Notes: a model not told the origin generated them from the letters alone. 64,000 nt of DNA from Bordetella sp. FB-8 (GCF_000382185.1 NZ_KB907784.1:1451633-1515632), one strand, 5' to 3'; numbered from the stretch's first letter, positions 9,062-20,739 are shown. A program made the numbers and translations.

Positions 9062-9931
9062 GTGTACGTAGGCCGTTTCGCTCCCAGTCCCAGCGGACCC
9101 TTGCATGCCGGCTCGTTGGCGGCCGCGCTGGCCAGCTGGCTGGACGCCCGTGCCTGTTCGGGCCGCTGGCTGGTGCGTATCGAAGATGTCGATGCGCCGC
9201 GTACCGTGGCCAGCGCAGACGAATGCATTCTGGCTCAGTTGCGCGCGCTCGGTCTGCACTGGGACGGCGAAGTGGTCTGGCAGTCGCGGCGCGGCGATCT
9301 GTATCAGAGGGCTTTCGATAGTCTGGCTGCTCGCGGTCTGGTGTACGGCTGTGGTTGCACGCGGCGCGACATTGCGGATTCGCTAAGCGGTGCCGGGATG
9401 GATGGCGAGCGCCCCTATCCCGGCACCTGCCGCAATGGCCTGGCGTCCGGGCGTCAGGCCCGGGCCTGGCGGGTACGCGTATTGCCGGGCATCGAACATT
9501 TCGACGATCGCTGGCGGGGTCCGCAGGAGCAGGATGTGGCCTGTGCCGTGGGTGATTTCGTCTTGAAGCGGGCGGATGGCCTGTGGGCCTATCAATTGGC
9601 CGTGGTGGTGGACGATGCCGAGCAGGGCGTGACCGACGTGGTGCGCGGCGCCGACCTGTTGGGTTCCACGGCCCGCCAGCGCGTGCTGGGCCGCCTATTG
9701 GGCTTGCCCCTGCCCAGGGTGATGCATGTGCCGCTGGTGGTCGATCCGGTCACTGGGTTGAAAATGTCCAAGCAAAACCATGCGCAGGCGGTGGGCACCG
9801 ACAAACCCGTGTCTGCCCTGGATGCAGCTTGGCGCAGCCTGGGCTTTTCCGCTCTGCCGGCCCCTGACGTGCCGGCTTTTCTGGCCGCGGCCACCGCGCG
9901 CTGGGCCAGGCGTTTTCCCATGCCAAAATAA
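9062..9931 (+). CDS. gluQ: Glutamyl-Q tRNA(Asp) synthetase
   Basis: This truncated class I synthetase (289 residues) lacks the anticodon-binding domain of GluRS. It attaches glutamate to queuosine-34 of tRNA-Asp. Visible signatures are [15 protein letters not shown] at the N-terminus (HIGH-type), a zinc site built from [11 protein letters not shown] and a later YPGTCR, and LKMSKQNHA (KMSKS-type). GTG 9062 is taken as start because TGAGCGG gives a ribosome site 7 nt upstream and the family begins at [13 protein letters not shown] at 9050 overlapping the smg stop is the alternative. gluQ is more often found next to dksA; here it is coupled to smg and followed by topB. Confidence 0.88.
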   Translation: MYVGRFAPSPSGPLHAGSLAAALASWLDARACSGRWLVRIEDVDAPRTVASADECILAQLRALGLHWDGEVVWQSRRGDLYQRAFDSLAARGLVYGCGCTRRDIADSLSGAGMDGERPYPGTCRNGLASGRQARAWRVRVLPGIEHFDDRWRGPQEQDVACAVGDFVLKRADGLWAYQLAVVVDDAEQGVTDVVRGADLLGSTARQRVLGRLLGLPLPRVMHVPLVVDPVTGLKMSKQNHAQAVGTDKPVSALDAAWRSLGFSALPAPDVPAFLAAATARWARRFPMPK

Positions 9932-10020
9932 TAGGGTCGTACCCCTGCTACTTGCACGCCTTGAAGCCGCGCACTTATCATCCGCGCTAATTGGTGGCTC
10001 TCCCGCCAGCCGGAACACTC

Positions 10021-12642
<2,622 letters not shown>

Positions 12643-12723
12643 TGGCGACCCGCGATCGGATAGAAATGCCGCTCAAGGATTGATGCGGCGCCCCGAAATT
12701 CGGGTAGGGTCAGTTCATGGCAA

Positions 12724-12763
12724 GCCCCCGATGCGGCCGCCGCGCGAGCAAGCCTTCGGGGGC
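12724..12763. repeat. Inverted repeat between topB and the SDR gene
   Basis: GCCCCCGA (12724-12731) and TCGGGGGC (12756-12763) can form an 8-bp stem around a 24-nt loop. No T-run follows, so it is at most a weak end signal for topB or part of the leader of the following gene. Confidence 0.35.
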
Positions 12764-12815
12764 AATGTCTTTCCAGGAGCCGGCAAGTTCGGCCGAACAA
12801 TTGTCCTAGGCGCAA

Positions 12816-13601
12816 ATGATGACTGCCTCTACTGCGTTTTTCTCCAAGTTTTCCCTGGCCGGGCAGGTTGCGCTGGTTACCGGCTCGGCGCGCGGCCTGG
12901 GCTTGTGCATGGCGCGCGCGCTGGCTGGCTGCGGCGCGCACGTGCTCGTAAACGGCCGCCAGACGGGGGCGGTCGACGCGGCCGTGGCGGCGATGAAGGC
13001 CGAAGGCATGGCGGCGAGCGCGCTGTCCTTTGACGTAACCGACGACGCAGCATCGCAGGCCGCGTTCGCGCGCCTGGACGCTGAATTCGGCCGGCTCGAT
13101 ATTCTGGTCAACAATGTCGGTATGCGCCTGCGCAAGACCCTGGCTGCGGCGACCGCGGCCGAGATCCGCGAATTGCTCGAAGTCGATCTGGTGGCCGGCA
13201 TGCTGCTTTCCAAGCGCGCGGCCGAGCGCATGGTCAGGCAACAGTATGGCCGGCTCATCACCGTCACCTCGGTGTTGGGAGAGGTGACGCGCGCGGGCGA
13301 TGCGCTTTATCCGGCCGCCAAGCAGGGGCTTACGGGCATGATGCGCGCGCTGGCCACGGAATACGCCAGGCACGGCATCACCAGCAACGCCATCGCGCCG
13401 GGCACGTTCGTGACCGAGACCAATGTGGCCATGGCGGCCGATCCCCAGATAGGACCGGCCGTGGGCGCGCGCAATCCCATGGGACGCTGGGGCCAGCCCG
13501 AGGAAATCGCCACGGCGGCAGTGTTCCTGGCCTCGCCCGCGTCCTCCTTTGTCAACGGCCACGTGCTGGTGGTGGACGGCGGGCTGTCGGTGCAGATGTA
13601 G
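12816..13601 (+). CDS. Short-chain dehydrogenase/reductase (gluconate 5-dehydrogenase-like)
   Basis: This 261-residue classical SDR has the nucleotide motif TGSARGLG (about 21-28), NNVG, the catalytic serine in ITVTSVLG, and YPAAK with catalytic Tyr/Lys. The C-terminal VNGHVLVVDGGLSV ends as in FabG/IdnO relatives. NAD(P)-dependent alcohol or ketone conversion is certain at family level; the substrate is not. It lies 70 nt upstream of an aldehyde dehydrogenase on the same strand, so the pair may oxidise an alcohol via an aldehyde to an acid. Two ATGs lie in tandem at 12816 and 12819. Confidence 0.85.
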   Translation: MMTASTAFFSKFSLAGQVALVTGSARGLGLCMARALAGCGAHVLVNGRQTGAVDAAVAAMKAEGMAASALSFDVTDDAASQAAFARLDAEFGRLDILVNNVGMRLRKTLAAATAAEIRELLEVDLVAGMLLSKRAAERMVRQQYGRLITVTSVLGEVTRAGDALYPAAKQGLTGMMRALATEYARHGITSNAIAPGTFVTETNVAMAADPQIGPAVGARNPMGRWGQPEEIATAAVFLASPASSFVNGHVLVVDGGLSVQM

Positions 13602-13671
13602 GCGCCCGCTCGGGATTAGGCTTTATGCTGAACCCCTCGGTCGTGTACCGGCAGAACCATAGGAGACAATT

Positions 13672-15108
13672 TTGAAGCCGCATTTCATCGACAATCGCGC
13701 CGTCGCGGGCGCTTCGGGCCAGGCCATCGCCGTCATCGATCCCTCCACCGGCGAGGAATACGAGCGCATCGCGCGCGGCAACGCGGCGGACATCGACCTG
13801 GCTGTGCAGGCCGCGCGGCGCGCCTATGACGAAGGCGCCTGGGGCAGGCTCTCGGCGGCCGAACGCGGGCGCCTGCTGCTCAAGCTGGCCGTGAAGGTGC
13901 AGGATCATCACGAAGAACTGGCGCAGATCGAATCGCGCGACTGCGGCAAACCCACCCGCCAGGCGCGCGCCGATGCCACGGCGCTGGCGCGCTATTTCGA
14001 GTTCTACGGTGGCGCGGCCGACAAGCTGACCGGCGAAACCCTACCCTATGCCCAGGGCTATACCGTGCTGACGCTGCGCGAACCGCACGGCGTGACCGGG
14101 CATATCGTGCCTTGGAACTACCCCATGCAGATCTTCGGCCGCAGCGTGGGCGGCGCGTTGGCGGCAGGCAACGCCTGCGTGGTCAAGCCGGCCGAGGATG
14201 CCTGCATGTCGCTGCTGCGTGTGGCCGAACTGGCCGCCGAGGTGGGATTCCCGCCGGGGGCGCTGAACATCGTCACCGGCTACGGCCACGAGGCCGGCGA
14301 CATGCTGGTGCGCCATGCCGGCGTGGACCATATTTCCTTTACCGGCTCGCCGCGCGTGGGCGTGCTGGTGACGCAGGCCGCAGCCGAACGCCATGTGCCG
14401 GTCACCCTGGAACTGGGCGGCAAGTCGCCGCAGATCGTGTTCGCCGATGCCGACATGGATGCCATGGTGCCCGTGGTGCTCAACGCCATCGTGCAGAACG
14501 CCGGGCAGACCTGCTCGGCCGGCAGCCGCCTGCTGATCGAGCGCAGCGCTTATGAGCAGGTGCTCGACCAGGTGGGCAAAGCCTTTGCCGCACTGCGCGC
14601 CGGTCCGGCCGCAATGGATCTGGACTGCGGCCCGCTGATCCGCAAGACCCAGCAGGAACGCGTGCAAGGTTTTCTGCGCGATGCCGAGCGCGACGGCATC
14701 GCCGCCGTGGCGCGCGGGGTCGTGGTGTCCGAGGCGCCGTCAGGCGGCTTCTATCAGGCGCCCACGTTGTTGCGTGACGTGCCGGTAAAGCATCGTCTGG
14801 CGCAGGAAGAAATCTTCGGCCCGGTCCTGTCGGCTATGCCTTTCGACAACGAGGCCGACGCGGTGCGCATCGCCAACGCCACCGAGTACGGCCTGGTCGC
14901 CAGCGTCTGGACGCGCGACGGCTCGCGTGCGCTGCGTCTGTCGCGCAAAGTCAGGAGCGGCCAGGTTTTCATCAACAACTACGGCGCGGGCGGCGGCATC
15001 GAGCTGCCCTTTGGCGGTGTCAAGGCCAGCGGCCACGGCCGCGAGAAGGGCTTTGAGGCGCTGTACGGTTTTACCGTGCTCAAGACCATTTCGATCAAGC
15101 ACGATTGA
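13672..15108 (+). CDS. NAD(P)-dependent aldehyde dehydrogenase
   Basis: This 478-residue ALDH superfamily enzyme has VPWNYPMQ (substrate/NAD entry), FTGSPRVG (nucleotide binding), VTLELGGKSP with the catalytic Glu, NAGQTCSAGSR with the nucleophilic Cys, and a C-terminal ELPFGGVKASGHGREKG. The start is a TTG at 13672 with a clear AGGAGAC site; no ATG fits. Betaine-, gamma-aminobutyraldehyde- and vanillin-type ALDHs share these blocks, so the substrate stays open. It is probably co-transcribed with the SDR gene and ends at the hairpin 15159-15181. Confidence 0.87.
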   Translation: MKPHFIDNRAVAGASGQAIAVIDPSTGEEYERIARGNAADIDLAVQAARRAYDEGAWGRLSAAERGRLLLKLAVKVQDHHEELAQIESRDCGKPTRQARADATALARYFEFYGGAADKLTGETLPYAQGYTVLTLREPHGVTGHIVPWNYPMQIFGRSVGGALAAGNACVVKPAEDACMSLLRVAELAAEVGFPPGALNIVTGYGHEAGDMLVRHAGVDHISFTGSPRVGVLVTQAAAERHVPVTLELGGKSPQIVFADADMDAMVPVVLNAIVQNAGQTCSAGSRLLIERSAYEQVLDQVGKAFAALRAGPAAMDLDCGPLIRKTQQERVQGFLRDAERDGIAAVARGVVVSEAPSGGFYQAPTLLRDVPVKHRLAQEEIFGPVLSAMPFDNEADAVRIANATEYGLVASVWTRDGSRALRLSRKVRSGQVFINNYGAGGGIELPFGGVKASGHGREKGFEALYGFTVLKTISIKHD

Positions 15109-15158
15109 AGCCGCGGCCGTCGACCGCGGGCGCCCAAGCCCCCGCAGTCGACGGCATC

Positions 15159-15184
15159 GCCCCCGGCCTTGCGCCGGGGGCTTG
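15159..15184. terminator. Hairpin between convergent aldehyde dehydrogenase and binding-protein genes
   Basis: GCCCCCGGC (15159-15167) pairs perfectly with GCCGGGGGC (15173-15181), with a 5-nt loop. Only a short TT follows on the plus strand, so termination may need Rho help. Its position between convergent genes supports the call. Confidence 0.7.
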
Positions 15185-15211
15185 TCCGCCGATCCGGTCA
15201 GCCGACCCGGT

Positions 15212-16501
15212 TCAGTGGCTGCCGAAAATCGGCGCTGCTTGCGCCACGTCCGCGGGGTAGACCGAAACCATGCTGATGCTCTTGCCCTTGGCCTGCAACT
15301 GCCCGATCGGCATCAGATTTCCCTTTTGCGCGCCTTCGGGCGTGAGTTCGAACGAACCGTTGAGCGTCGTCAGTTTGCCGGATTGGGCGAACACCGCGTC
15401 GCGCAAGGCGAGCTGATCCATGCTTTGCGTGGTGTTGAGCGTCTTCTCGATCACCAGACCCGTGTTGTAGCCCGCCACCGCATTGAACCCGACGTTGACG
15501 TCCGCGCCATATAGCTTGCGGTAGGCCGCCGTGAACGCGTCCATGTCCATGCCGAACGAGGGCTTGTACTTGACGCCCGTGGCCGGCACGTAGGAAAAGA
15601 CATTCTTGAGCGCATCGTCGCCGGCATTCTTTTGCAGCAGGTCGGTCTCCAGGCCCGCATAGATCGAAAACACGACCGGGAATTTGAATCCCGTTGAATG
15701 CAGCGCCTTGAGAAAGGCGATGTCATTGGTCGGATAGCCGAGCTCGAGCACCGCATCGGGATGCGTGGCCTGGATGCGATGGATCAGCACCTGGTAGTTC
15801 GTGGTGCTGGTCGGCACCCCGAGGTAGTAGACGACGTCTATCTTGCCTTTGGCGGCTTCCAGATAACCGTGCATCGCCTCGGCCTGCGCGCCGGTGAAGT
15901 CGTTGGTCGAGTACAGGATCGCGACGCGGCGGATGTGGTGCTTGGGTCCTTCGTTGATGAGAAATTGCGCCAGCCGGTGCGGCCAGATCGACGAAACCGG
16001 GTCGTCGAGCAGCACGTTGTATTTGTTGTCCGCCGAGAAGAAGTTTGTTCCCGTGCCGGTCTGGTCGAACAGCAGTCTCTGGTGCTCGCGCGCCAGCGGC
16101 ACCGCCACCGAGGTCAGCACCGAACCGGAGTCGGCGACCAGGAGGTCCACCTTGTCCTGCGTGATGAGCTGGTTGTAGAGCGTGGTCGCCGTGCTGGTCG
16201 AACTCTGGTCGTCATAAGAGACGAGCTTGACGGGCAACTTTTTGTCATAGGGTTTCACATAGACGCCGCCGTGGGCGTTGATGTCCTTCACCCAAAGTTT
16301 GAGCCCGTTGTAGACCGGCATGGAGATCGCCGCGAACGCTCCGCTGGAAGCGTATAGCGTGCCCACTGTGATCGCGTCCGGCACGGGGCCGGCCGCCGCC
16401 GCGAGTGCGGCAGTGCCGGCCGCCATGCCCGCGCCCAGCAGTGCAATCCCGGCAAGGCTCTGCCTGACGAATTTACGCATTTTTCCGTTTTGCTTTTTCA
16501 T
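15212..16501 (-). CDS. LivK/LivJ-type ABC transporter substrate-binding protein
   Basis: This 429-residue periplasmic binding protein of the branched-chain amino acid family has a signal peptide: charged MKKQNGKMRKFVRQ, hydrophobic core, and an AALA-type cleavage region around residue 33. The mature part starts with the family block ITVGTLYASSGAFA. No permease or ATPase genes of a Liv system lie in the window, so it is an orphan receptor that must use another transporter. It is the last gene of the acid-catabolism operon and probably delivers its unknown substrate. A 5-bp hairpin (16527-16540) and an AGGAGAGGAG tract lie before the start. A second in-frame ATG at 16480 is possible. Confidence 0.88.
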   Translation of the reverse strand: MKKQNGKMRKFVRQSLAGIALLGAGMAAGTAALAAAAGPVPDAITVGTLYASSGAFAAISMPVYNGLKLWVKDINAHGGVYVKPYDKKLPVKLVSYDDQSSTSTATTLYNQLITQDKVDLLVADSGSVLTSVAVPLAREHQRLLFDQTGTGTNFFSADNKYNVLLDDPVSSIWPHRLAQFLINEGPKHHIRRVAILYSTNDFTGAQAEAMHGYLEAAKGKIDVVYYLGVPTSTTNYQVLIHRIQATHPDAVLELGYPTNDIAFLKALHSTGFKFPVVFSIYAGLETDLLQKNAGDDALKNVFSYVPATGVKYKPSFGMDMDAFTAAYRKLYGADVNVGFNAVAGYNTGLVIEKTLNTTQSMDQLALRDAVFAQSGKLTTLNGSFELTPEGAQKGNLMPIGQLQAKGKSISMVSVYPADVAQAAPIFGSH

Positions 16502-16579
16502 GTCTCTTTCTCCTCTCCTTTTTGTTCCGCGTGATCGCGGACAAGAAAAACTCGTTGTTCCGAACGGCTGCTCCCTGGT

Positions 16580-17050
16580 TCAGGGGTTATCGGGCCGACC
16601 CGCCAACATGCGGGTCGCGGTATAGGTCATGACGGGTTTGTCGTGTTGATTGCGGACTTCGATCAAGGACACTACTACGGCCCGATTGTGCTTGGAAGTC
16701 GGGCGTATACCAGTGATTTCGATTTCGGCCCAGACGGTGTCGCCGGCCACGACCGGCGCCAGCATTTTCTTGTGAACTTCCAGCAGGGCCAGGCCGGTGC
16801 CCTGCACCATGCCCTGCATGATGAAACCCTCGATCAGGCTGTAGGTCAGCGCGCCGGGCACCGGCCGGCCCTGGATCGCGCCGTGCGAGAAGGTCGTGTC
16901 GATGAAGATCGTCTCGAGCATGCCGGTGGCGCTGATGAAGTTGACGATATCGGTCTCGGTGATGGTGCGGCGGAAGGTGTGGAATTTCTGGCCGACCGCG
17001 ATGTCCTGCCAGTAATAGCCCTGGCTCAGGGTGGGAATGGCAGATGTCAT
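16580..17050 (-). CDS. MaoC-like hot-dog fold protein, degenerate hydratase motif
   Basis: This 156-residue single hot-dog domain is related to MaoC/(R)-enoyl-CoA hydratases. The usual G-D-x-N-P-x-H active-site segment reads GMLETIF here (about residues 43-49), so the Asp and His of the standard hydratase dyad are absent. The later GRPVPGALTYSLIEGF and VWAEIEITGIRP blocks remain. A subfamily with this GM[LV]E pattern occurs beside class III CoA-transferases, where the true reaction is unclear. Its ATG overlaps the IclR stop (ATGA), showing translational coupling. It may hydrate, bind or protect a CoA intermediate of the pathway. Confidence 0.8.
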   Translation of the reverse strand: MTSAIPTLSQGYYWQDIAVGQKFHTFRRTITETDIVNFISATGMLETIFIDTTFSHGAIQGRPVPGALTYSLIEGFIMQGMVQGTGLALLEVHKKMLAPVVAGDTVWAEIEITGIRPTSKHNRAVVVSLIEVRNQHDKPVMTYTATRMLAGRPDNP

Positions 17051-17850
17051 ACGGAGCTTTCCTGTGACTGTGCGAGTGATTCGGCGGCGCGCGGCGCATG
17101 CGAACCGAGTCTGCGCGCGGCAGCGTGCAGCGCCGCGACGATCTCGGCGGCGCGCGGTTGAACGCGATAGAGAGGACCCGCGACCGACAAGCCATAGAGC
17201 GCGTCGCCGATCAGGATCGGAATGGCAATGCCGCCCAGGTCGGCGAAAGATTCGCCGAAGTTGGGATACCACCCTTGTTCGCGCCATTGCCGCAGTTGCG
17301 ACGCCAGCATCTCGCGCGACGCGGCGGAGGACGCGAACGAGAGCTTGTCCAGCACCTGATCGCGCGCTTGGTCGCTCGACGCGCCCAGGATGGCGCGGCC
17401 TATGGAGTTGATGTGCGGCTCGCGCAGATCGCCCGGCGCCGTGATGTAGCGCACGGGATTGGCCGACTCGCATACATCCAGATAGCGTACGCTCTGGTCC
17501 TGGAGCTGGCCGAACACCACGGTCTCGCCCGTGGCGTCGCGCAGCGATTCCATGACGGGCTGCATGCGTTCGAGCACCGGATCGTTGCGCGCGATGCGCT
17601 GGGCGGTGTGCAGCAGGCGCGCCGTGGGGTAGTAGCCCTGCCGCTTGCCGGTTTCGTACAGATAGCCGCGCGACACCAGCGTGCGGATCAGGCCCAGGCA
17701 GCTGGACATGGGCGCATCCAGCAGCCTGGAGAGTTCGGTCAGCGTCAGCGAACGCCCTTCCTGGGCGTAGATCTCGATGATCTCGATCACGCGCAGCGCC
17801 GTCTTGACGCTTGCGTGGCCGGCGTTGTCGGCGCTTTGCCGCGTGGCCAT
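17047..17850 (-). CDS. IclR-family transcriptional regulator inside the operon
   Basis: This 267-residue IclR protein has an N-terminal winged HTH (VKTALRVIEIIEIYAQEGRSLTLTELSRLLDAP..., about 15-75). A C-terminal effector-binding domain holds GRAILGASS, as in IclR relatives. It starts 1 nt after the CoA-transferase stop and overlaps the MaoC start by 4 nt, so it is made from the same transcript as the enzymes. It probably senses the pathway acid or its CoA ester and controls the promoter upstream of the cupin gene (AT-rich 20655-20700). Regulator and effector are inferences. Confidence 0.87.
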   Translation of the reverse strand: MATRQSADNAGHASVKTALRVIEIIEIYAQEGRSLTLTELSRLLDAPMSSCLGLIRTLVSRGYLYETGKRQGYYPTARLLHTAQRIARNDPVLERMQPVMESLRDATGETVVFGQLQDQSVRYLDVCESANPVRYITAPGDLREPHINSIGRAILGASSDQARDQVLDKLSFASSAASREMLASQLRQWREQGWYPNFGESFADLGGIAIPILIGDALYGLSVAGPLYRVQPRAAEIVAALHAAARRLGSHAPRAAESLAQSQESSV

Positions 17851-19008
17851 TCAGTTTTCCTTGTTCGAGTGGGCCGTTTCGCTTTCCAGCGCCTGCGGCC
17901 ATGACCGGATGTTGCCCGGCGTGCGCGAGAAGCGCGCCGGAATGCCGACTGCGCGCAGGCGTCCTTCGGTGGGGTGATCGTATTCGAAGACCATGCCGGT
18001 CTCGCGCAGATGCCGGTCGTTCAGCACGTCTTCGTAGCGCGGCACTTCGCTGTGCGGGATGTCGGCCTCGGCGAGCAAGGCCAGCCATTGCGCCGTGGTG
18101 CGCAGACTGACGACGTCGGCCAGCGTGGCATAGAGTTCGACGATATTGGCGCTGCGCGAAGCCAGATCGGCATAGCGCGGATCGGACACCAGGTCGGGCC
18201 GGTCTGCCAGGGTGAAAAAGCGCATCCACTGGGCCGTGGTGTAGGGCAGCAGTGCGATGTGGCCGTCGGCGGTGCGATAGGGCTTGCGCTGTGGCGTCAT
18301 GACGCGCGGATACCCCGCCGGACCCTGCGGCGGCACGAAGGTCTGTCCGGCCAGTTGCTCGGGCGCGAGAAAAGACACCATGGTCTCGAACATCGGTATT
18401 TCGAGGGCCTGCCCCTGGCCCGAGCGCTCGCGCTCGTACAAGGCCATGGCCAGGGCATAGGTCACGGTCAGGCCCGACACCTTGTCGACCATGATGGTGT
18501 TGACATATTGCGGCTCGCCCGCGTTGGCGCCCTGGAACTGCGCCATGCCGCAGCGCGCCTGAATGATGTCGTCGAAGGCCGGCTGGCCGCTGTAAGGACC
18601 CGACTCGGCATAGCCGTAAGCGCCGCAGTAGATCAGGCGCGGGTTGTCGGCGCGCAGCGACGCGTAGTCCAGGCCCAGCTTGCGCAGCGCCTGCGGCCGC
18701 ACGTTGGAAATGAAAATGTCGGCTTCGGCGATCAGCGTCTTGAGTTCGGCCAGGTCGGCTTCGCGCTTGATGTCCAGTGCGCGAAAGCGCTTGTTGCGGT
18801 TCAGGTTGATGAAGGCCGCACCCATGCCGGTGTGCAGCGCGGGTTCGGCGTAGCGGAACACGTCGCCAGTGGGGGCTTCGATCTTGAGCACGTCGGCGCC
18901 CATGTCGCCGAGGATTTGCGTGGCGTAGGGGCCCATGCCCACCGAGGTCATGTCGATGACGCGCACGCCGGCCAGGGGGCCCGTGGGTTTGGCATTCGGA
19001 TTCATCAT
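17851..19008 (-). CDS. Class III CoA-transferase (CaiB/BaiF family)
   Basis: This 385-residue family III CoA-transferase moves CoA between carboxylic acids through an aspartyl-CoA intermediate. Typical blocks are PLAGVRVIDMTSVGMGPYATQILGD near the N-terminus, ADVLKIEAP, NRNKR, and YCGAYGYAESGPYSG. The catalytic Asp is expected in the PAFDDIIQARCGM segment. It would activate the pathway acid, with succinyl-CoA or a product CoA ester as donor. It sits between the acyl-CoA dehydrogenase (10 nt) and IclR (no gap) genes, so activation followed by alpha,beta-dehydrogenation is the natural order. Two Met codons begin the protein; either may be used. Confidence 0.88.
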   Translation of the reverse strand: MMNPNAKPTGPLAGVRVIDMTSVGMGPYATQILGDMGADVLKIEAPTGDVFRYAEPALHTGMGAAFINLNRNKRFRALDIKREADLAELKTLIAEADIFISNVRPQALRKLGLDYASLRADNPRLIYCGAYGYAESGPYSGQPAFDDIIQARCGMAQFQGANAGEPQYVNTIMVDKVSGLTVTYALAMALYERERSGQGQALEIPMFETMVSFLAPEQLAGQTFVPPQGPAGYPRVMTPQRKPYRTADGHIALLPYTTAQWMRFFTLADRPDLVSDPRYADLASRSANIVELYATLADVVSLRTTAQWLALLAEADIPHSEVPRYEDVLNDRHLRETGMVFEYDHPTEGRLRAVGIPARFSRTPGNIRSWPQALESETAHSNKEN

Positions 19009-19018
19009 GGCGATTTTT

Positions 19019-20185
19019 TCAGTAAGACCTGGGCAGGCCCAGCACCCGCTCGGCGATGAAACACAGGATGAGTTGCGGACTCACGGGCGCGATGCGCGGA
19101 ATGTACGATTCGCGCAGCAGACGCTCGACGCGGTACTCGCGCGAGTAGCCCATGCCGCCCAGCGTCATGACGGCGGTCTGGCAGGCGTTGTGCCCGGCCT
19201 CGGCCGCCAGGTACTTGGCGGCATTGGCCTCGGCGCCGCACGATAGGCCGGCGTCATAGCGCGAGGCTGCCTTGAGCATCATGAGGTTGGCCGATTCCAG
19301 CTGCATCCAGGCCTGCGCCAAAGGATGCTGCACACCCTGGTTCATGCCGATGGGGCGGCCGAACACTTCGCGCTCCCTGGCATAGCGCGTGGCGATGTCC
19401 AGCGCGGCCCGGCCGATGCCCACGGCCTCGGCGGCGACCAGGATGCGTTCCGGGTTCAGGCCATGCAGGATGTATTCGAAGCCCTTGCCCTCCTCGCCGA
19501 TGCGGTCCTCCTCGGGAATGAAGAGGTCGTCGATGAACAGCATATTGGTGTCGACGGCCGCGCGCCCCATTTTGTCGATCTTGCGCACTTCGATTTTGCC
19601 GCGGTCCAGTTTGGTGTAGAAGAGCGACAGGCTTTCGCTGGCCTTTTTCACCTCGTCCAGGCGCTGGGTGCGCGCCAGCAGCAGAATGCGGTCCGCGACC
19701 TGCGCGGTGGAGATCCAGATCTTGCGGCCGCTGACCGAATAGCCGCCCGGCACTTTGCGGGCGAAGGTCTTGAGTTTGGTAGTGTCCAGGCCCGCGTCGG
19801 GTTCGGTTACGCCGAAACAGGCTTTCTCCTGGCCGGCGATGAGCGGCGGCAGAAAGCGCGCCTTCTGTTCCTCGGTGCCGAAGACCACGACCGGGTTCAG
19901 GCCGAACACGTTCATGTGCACGGCCGAGGCGCCGCTCATGCCCGCGCCGGACTGCGCGATGGTCTGCATTACCAGCGCCGCTTCGACGATGCCCAGGCCC
20001 GCGCCGCCCACGGCTTCAGGCATGGCCACACCCAGCCACCCTCCCTCGCACACGGCCTTGTAGAACTCGTGCGGAAAGGTGCCGGAGACATCGAGCCGAT
20101 CCCAGTACGCCATGTCGAACCGGGAGCAGACCGATTGCACGGCTTCGATGATGGATGTTTGATCTTCGGTCAGATCGAAATTCAT
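19019..20185 (-). CDS. Acyl-CoA dehydrogenase
   Basis: This 388-residue FAD-dependent acyl-CoA dehydrogenase starts NFDLTEDQTSIIEAVQSVCS and has FGVTEPDAGLDTTKL and GRKIWISTAQ for FAD/substrate binding. The C-terminal LGGMGYSREYRVERLLRES places the usual catalytic Glu region of the short/branched-chain group. It would introduce a double bond into the acyl-CoA produced by the neighbouring CoA-transferase. It is 39 nt downstream of the cupin gene and 10 nt upstream of the CoA-transferase gene on the same transcript. The substrate chain cannot be read from sequence. Confidence 0.9.
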   Translation of the reverse strand: MNFDLTEDQTSIIEAVQSVCSRFDMAYWDRLDVSGTFPHEFYKAVCEGGWLGVAMPEAVGGAGLGIVEAALVMQTIAQSGAGMSGASAVHMNVFGLNPVVVFGTEEQKARFLPPLIAGQEKACFGVTEPDAGLDTTKLKTFARKVPGGYSVSGRKIWISTAQVADRILLLARTQRLDEVKKASESLSLFYTKLDRGKIEVRKIDKMGRAAVDTNMLFIDDLFIPEEDRIGEEGKGFEYILHGLNPERILVAAEAVGIGRAALDIATRYAREREVFGRPIGMNQGVQHPLAQAWMQLESANLMMLKAASRYDAGLSCGAEANAAKYLAAEAGHNACQTAVMTLGGMGYSREYRVERLLRESYIPRIAPVSPQLILCFIAERVLGLPRSY

Positions 20186-20224
20186 GCACGCTTCCTTTGA
20201 GCTTGTATCGCGGCGCGGTCGCCC

Positions 20225-20617
20225 TCAGGCCGGGCGCACCACGCGTTCGGGGGATTCTTCATAGGGCGGGGAATAGATGACCAGAATCTGCGCGGGTTCG
20301 TCGCTGACAACGGTGAAGACGTGCATGGCGTGCGGCGGGAAAAAGCAGCAATCGCCGGGACCGAGTTCTTTGCACTGCCCGTTCACCTGGGCCACGGCCC
20401 GGCCGCTGATCACGTAGCAGACCTGCTCGATGCCGGGATGGGCGTGGGGCAAGGCGCCCTTGCCTTTTTCGATCGTGCCGTGGATGACTTCCAGGTGCCG
20501 GGATCCGACGGTTTCCGGGCCGATCAGGCGGCGGTTGAGCGTGCCCAGGTGATTGGCGGGGTGATAGCCCGGCGTGTCGGCGGTGGACACGAAATACACG
20601 GGAGAATTGCGGGACAT
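20225..20617 (-). CDS. Small cupin-domain protein
   Basis: This is a single-domain cupin of 130 residues from the preferred start. Metal-ligand motifs are GALPHAHPGIEQVCYVISGR (motif 1: His, His, Glu) and PGDCCFFPPHAMHVF (motif 2). Such small cupins are sugar or acid isomerases, dioxygenases or binding proteins; the role here is unknown. Start 20617 is chosen because GGAGCAGG lies just upstream. An upstream ATG at 20653 lies in the AT-rich promoter without a ribosome site. It is the first gene of the acid-catabolism operon, so it may tailor or sense the substrate. Confidence 0.78.
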   Translation of the reverse strand: MSRNSPVYFVSTADTPGYHPANHLGTLNRRLIGPETVGSRHLEVIHGTIEKGKGALPHAHPGIEQVCYVISGRAVAQVNGQCKELGPGDCCFFPPHAMHVFTVVSDEPAQILVIYSPPYEESPERVVRPA

Positions 20618-20654
20618 GCTTGCCTGCTCCGGTGGCCGATTTGGCTTGGCCATA

Positions 20655-20700
20655 TTTTTTATGATGAATAAATATTCTATATATTGAATTTATAGGGGAA
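20655..20700 (-). promoter_or_regulatory. AT-rich promoter/operator region of the acid-catabolism operon
   Basis: This is one of the most AT-rich stretches of the window. It contains an imperfect inverted repeat TAAAT...TATA...ATTTA around ATTCTATATATTGAAT. It lies directly before the cupin gene at the head of the operon encoding an IclR regulator, so it is the likely promoter and possible regulator site. No exact -35/-10 assignment is claimed. Confidence 0.45.
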
Positions 20701-20739
20701 ATATTCCGGCATGACTAGCTGCAGTGCAGCATCGGAAAT

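Noticed and set aside
16580..18229. A 549-codon minus-strand frame that would fuse upstream sequence to the MaoC protein
   Set aside because: Only its last 156 codons match a protein family; the preceding part is the IclR and CoA-transferase genes read in the wrong frame.
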